DNA of 9,252 nt from contig CALJPB010000096.1 of assembly GCA_937981305.1 (NCBI GenBank), positions 1 through 9,252 of the forward strand. Direction: 5' to 3'. The stretch comes from an uncultured Selenomonas sp. (lineage in GTDB: Bacteria; Bacillota; Negativicutes; Selenomonadales; Selenomonadaceae). Every line of letters starts with the position of its first letter. The stretch's first letter is position 1. Shown piece by piece: positions 6,919-9,252 of the stretch. Both the position numbers and the translations under genes were made by a program. The notes under the pieces were generated by a model. That model worked only from the letters and a program-made list of their open reading frames with translations, did not search any database and had not been told where the DNA came from.

Positions 6919-6924
6919 GGAGGG
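6919..6924 (+). promoter_or_regulatory. Ribosome binding site that sets the fur start
   Basis: GGAGGG lies 7 bases before the ATG at 6932. An earlier in-frame ATG at 6917 overlaps this site and has no purine-rich sequence of its own at suitable spacing. The start at 6932 is therefore chosen, removing five residues from the longest reading frame. Confidence 0.75.
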
Positions 6925-6931
6925 AAAAAAT

Positions 6932-7414
6932 ATGGCAGAGACCTACACAATGGAGGATCTGAAAAAACGTCTGCAGGCAACGCAGCGCAAGATGACACCG
7001 CAGCGCCAGATCGTACTGCAGGTGATCCTCGATCATCCGAGCGAGCATTTGAGCGCGGAGAAGATCTACGACATCCTGCGTGGTACGGAGTCGGAGATCG
7101 GCCTTGCAACGGTCTACCGCAGCCTTGAGATTCTAGTGTCACTCGGGATTCTGCAGAAGATCGAATTCGGAAAGGAATTCGACAAGCGCAACAAGGGGTC
7201 GTACTCCTACGAGTTGAACCCGATTGATCCGAACCAGCACTTCCATCATCATCTGATCTGTACGGAGTGCAAGGAGATCTCGGAGTTCGAGGAGGATATG
7301 CTCGATCATCTGGAGGAGGATATCTTCAAGAAGACGGGCTTCAAGGTTGAGAACCATCAGGCGAAGTTTTTCGGCATCTGTAAGAAATGTCAGGAGCAGC
7401 AGAAAAAAGCGTGA
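6932..7414 (+). CDS. fur: Ferric uptake regulator Fur
   Basis: This 160-residue DNA-binding repressor uses iron as corepressor. The winged-helix domain includes MTPQR (21-25), HLSAEKIYD (39-47) and the recognition helix in GLATVYRSLEIL (57-68). The regulatory and dimerisation half has a His cluster (His103, His105-107) followed by Cys110-x-x-Cys113, and a second pair Cys150-x-x-Cys153, the usual structural zinc site. Within the superfamily, the EIGLATVYR and HHHLIC context resembles Bacillus-type Fur more than PerR or Zur, although motifs alone cannot exclude PerR-like or manganese sensing. An insertion-like stretch (about 89-102) precedes the His cluster. It leads an operon with hemZ and hisS and lies about 1.6 kb after the end of the p19/DUF2318/ABC operon, a probable target. 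Possible autoregulation sites lie upstream. Confidence 0.9.
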   Translation: MAETYTMEDLKKRLQATQRKMTPQRQIVLQVILDHPSEHLSAEKIYDILRGTESEIGLATVYRSLEILVSLGILQKIEFGKEFDKRNKGSYSYELNPIDPNQHFHHHLICTECKEISEFEEDMLDHLEEDIFKKTGFKVENHQAKFFGICKKCQEQQKKA

Positions 7415-8916
7415 AAATTCGGTCGCTTACGATCAACAGCAGAGCCGAGGTCATTGTTAAAATCGTCCGCGAAGTATTGACGCTCTTCAAGGTGGAGATC
7501 GTCGGGCGGACAGGGGAGGCGGATTACGCCCAGCTGTCGGTGGTGAATCGACAGTCGGGCTGTGAGCCGCCTTCTGTCATGACCGAGGTTTTTCTTTTTG
7601 CACACGATGGCGCGTGCGAAAAATTTTATTTTGTTTCGGATGGCAAGCCGGACGAAGTCCCGCGCGCCGCCGTTCATCGCGCCATCAAGCGGAATGTCTA
7701 CGCGTTCTTCCGCACACGCTTCGCCGTGCCGCCTGCACCGTGGGGCATCCTCCACGGGGTGCGTCCGACGAAGATTGTGCACCGTTGGCTGCGCAGCGGC
7801 ATGAGCCCCGAGGAAATCGTTGCGCGTCTTGGCGAGGACTACGATTGCAGCGCGGGGAAGGCACGGCTCATCACGGATGTTGCCGTGCGCCAGCTGCCGT
7901 TTCTCGCACAGGGGGATGCGCGGACTGTGAGCATCTACGTCGGCATCCCGTTCTGTCTTTCGCGCTGTCTCTACTGCTCCTTTCCTTCGAATTTACTTCC
8001 CTCGGAGAAGAAGCTGCGCGCCTTTATGGATGTTCTCGCGCGTGACCTCGATGCGGCGGCAGAGGATGTGCGCGCTTTCGGGCTTACGGTGCAGAGCATT
8101 TACATCGGCGGAGGAACACCGACGAGTTTACCGAATGATTTTTTTGCCGAAATGCTCAAAATGGTATATAATGCATTCTATGGGTCAAATATCAGAGAGT
8201 TCACAGTGGAGGCAGGGCGGCCCGACAGCATGAGTGCGGAGAAGATTGTCGCTATGCGAGAGTACGCGGTGACGCGCGTGAGCGTCAATCCGCAGTCGAT
8301 GCAGGAGGAGACGCTGCGGCGGATTGGACGGCATCATTCCCCCGAGGATATTGTCCGCATGGTGCACCAGATTCGTGCCGCCCTCGATGTGCACATCAAT
8401 ATGGATGTGATCCTCGGACTCCCGGGGGAAACGGCAGAGGATGTGGAGCGGACGATGGCGGCAGTGACGGCACTTGCGCCCGACGATATCACGCTCCATG
8501 CACTTGCCCTCAAGCGCGGCTCGAATCTCCGGCTGAAAATGGAGACGGAGCACGTCGAGCTGCCGTCCGATGCAGAGACGAGGCGCATGAGTGAAGCCGC
8601 TGTACGCGTGGTGGAGGAGGCGGGCTACCGCCCGTACTATCTCTATCGACAGGGCTATATGAGCGGCGATCTTGAGAACGTCGGCTATGCTCGTGCAGGT
8701 GCTGAGAGCATCTACAACATCCAGATTATGGAGGAGCACCAGACGATCATCGGCATCGGCGGTGCCGCCACGACGAAGGTGCTCGGCATCCGCAGCGGAC
8801 GTATGCACTCCGTATTCAACGCAAAGGATCTTGTGACCTATCTGCGTGATATTGACATCTACATTGAAAAACGCCGTGCGCTCTTGCGCGCGGAATACGA
8901 GGAGGAAATACCCTGA
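7411..8916 (+). CDS. hemZ: HemZ-type radical SAM protein (oxygen-independent coproporphyrinogen oxidase family)
   Basis: The GTG at 7411 overlaps the fur stop by 4 bases and gives 501 residues beginning MKIRSL, comparable to known HemZ N-termini. An ATG at 7387 would add eight residues but lies further inside fur and lacks a ribosome binding site; AGGAG at 7392-7396 is a distant match for the GTG. After a HemZ-specific N-terminal region of about 170 residues comes the radical SAM core. Cys182, Cys186 and Cys189 (CxxxCxxC, with aromatic Tyr188) hold the 4Fe-4S cluster, and GGGTP (233-237) contacts SAM. The C-terminal segment [20 protein letters not shown] (409-428) is characteristic of HemZ. 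Such proteins are annotated as converting coproporphyrinogen III to protoporphyrinogen IX without oxygen, although activity of HemZ forms is less well proven than for HemN. Position after fur agrees with a heme/iron role. Confidence 0.88.
   Translation: MKIRSLTINSRAEVIVKIVREVLTLFKVEIVGRTGEADYAQLSVVNRQSGCEPPSVMTEVFLFAHDGACEKFYFVSDGKPDEVPRAAVHRAIKRNVYAFFRTRFAVPPAPWGILHGVRPTKIVHRWLRSGMSPEEIVARLGEDYDCSAGKARLITDVAVRQLPFLAQGDARTVSIYVGIPFCLSRCLYCSFPSNLLPSEKKLRAFMDVLARDLDAAAEDVRAFGLTVQSIYIGGGTPTSLPNDFFAEMLKMVYNAFYGSNIREFTVEAGRPDSMSAEKIVAMREYAVTRVSVNPQSMQEETLRRIGRHHSPEDIVRMVHQIRAALDVHINMDVILGLPGETAEDVERTMAAVTALAPDDITLHALALKRGSNLRLKMETEHVELPSDAETRRMSEAAVRVVEEAGYRPYYLYRQGYMSGDLENVGYARAGAESIYNIQIMEEHQTIIGIGGAATTKVLGIRSGRMHSVFNAKDLVTYLRDIDIYIEKRRALLRAEYEEEIP
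8144..8172 (+). promoter_or_regulatory. Possible promoter inside hemZ
   Basis: A perfect TATAAT (8167-8172) lies 17 bases after TTGCCG (8144-8149), which matches TTGACA at 4 of 6 positions. Both fall in a short AT-rich patch (about 8126-8205) within otherwise GC-rich hemZ. If active, it would give hisS a transcript with a leader of roughly 740 bases. Chance occurrence in Phe/Asn/Tyr codons is possible. Confidence 0.25.
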
Positions 8917-9252
8917 TGCTGACGAATGCGCCACGGGGGACAAAGGATATACTGCCCGATGCGGTGGGGGCATGGACATACGTGGAGAACGTCATCCGCG
9001 AACTCTGCGCCCGCTATGGCTATCATGAGATCCGCACGCCGGTCTTCGAACACACGGAGCTGTTCCAGCGCGGCATCGGCGACGGCACGGATGTCGTGGA
9101 CAAGGAGATGTATACCTTTACCGACCGCGGCGACCGCAGTCTGACGTTGCGCCCGGAGAATACGGCATCCGCCGTGCGTGCCTACCTGCAGAACAAGCTC
9201 TATGCGGACGGCGGTCTGCAAAAGCTCTTTTACATCGGCTCGATGTTCCGCT
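8916..9252 (+). CDS. hisS: Histidyl-tRNA synthetase HisS, N-terminal part (3' end outside window)
   Basis: The ATG at 8916 shares its A with the hemZ stop codon (TGATG), and AGGAGG (8900-8905) lies 10 bases upstream, so translation is probably coupled to hemZ. The 112 codons present give the start of a class II aminoacyl-tRNA synthetase that charges tRNA-His in the cytoplasm. Visible landmarks are PRGTKDILP (6-14), class II motif 1 around [20 protein letters not shown] (36-55), the substrate-binding [14 protein letters not shown] (77-90), and the beginning of motif 2, FYIGSMFR (105-112), where the sequence is cut. No sign of frameshift. The paralogue HisZ lacks tRNA charging; the intact TLRPE and RGTKDILP elements favour HisS, but the C-terminal half would be needed to settle this. 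The gene typically runs to about 420 residues. Confidence 0.93.
   Translation, partial: MLTNAPRGTKDILPDAVGAWTYVENVIRELCARYGYHEIRTPVFEHTELFQRGIGDGTDVVDKEMYTFTDRGDRSLTLRPENTASAVRAYLQNKLYADGGLQKLFYIGSMFR

Noticed and set aside
7163..7180. Two GAATTC copies 12 bases apart within fur
   Set aside because: They encode Glu-Phe dipeptides in the normal fur reading frame; a short chance repeat with no further structure.
6932..7414. PerR or Zur instead of Fur
   Set aside because: The recognition-helix region and HHHLIC context resemble Bacillus-type Fur, and the neighbouring genes concern iron and heme. Not formally excluded from sequence alone.

Overview
The window carries about 9.25 kb of dense, GC-rich coding sequence, every recognised gene on the + strand. 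A Fur of the Bacillus-like type, a HemZ-type radical SAM protein directly before hisS, and a P19/DUF2318/MacB-like iron operon together suggest a Negativicutes bacterium (diderm Firmicutes, Selenomonas-like). This lineage call is inferred from gene content, protein style and base composition, not from a marker gene.

Region 1 (1-5306) is the 3' part of an iron-related operon. In order it holds the C-terminal end of a P19/Tpd-type periplasmic metal-binding protein, an intra-operon terminator-like hairpin, a polytopic membrane protein ending in a Cys-rich DUF2318 domain, two paralogous MacB/FtsX-type ABC permeases, their ATPase, and a small lipoprotein with an FMN-binding domain and a candidate flavinylation threonine. 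A strong hairpin terminator follows. The layout resembles the p19 iron locus of Campylobacter (Cj1658-Cj1665) and the FetMP-type loci of enterobacteria. The thioredoxin-like proteins found at the end of the Campylobacter locus are absent here, and a flavin lipoprotein stands in that place. A plausible model is that P19 binds iron outside the cytoplasmic membrane, the flavin lipoprotein and DUF2318 protein handle electrons or iron redox state, and the ABC module powers a step whose direction is unknown. An FTR1-type permease would be expected upstream of the window.

Region 2 (5307-6807) is a monocistronic-looking pepD, an M20-family aminoacyl-histidine dipeptidase, with its own extended -10 promoter immediately behind the operon terminator.

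Region 3 (6808-9252) starts with an AT-rich regulatory stretch containing an extended -10 promoter and possible Fur half-sites. It continues with fur, hemZ (4-bp overlap) and the first 112 codons of hisS (1-bp overlap), apparently one translationally coupled operon. The iron sensor therefore lies about 1.6 kb downstream of an iron-handling operon and is coupled to a gene of the coproporphyrinogen oxidase family. No tRNA, rRNA, CRISPR array, insertion sequence or prophage gene was seen. There is no gene-free stretch longer than 300 bases; the largest gaps are about 120 bases and are described below.
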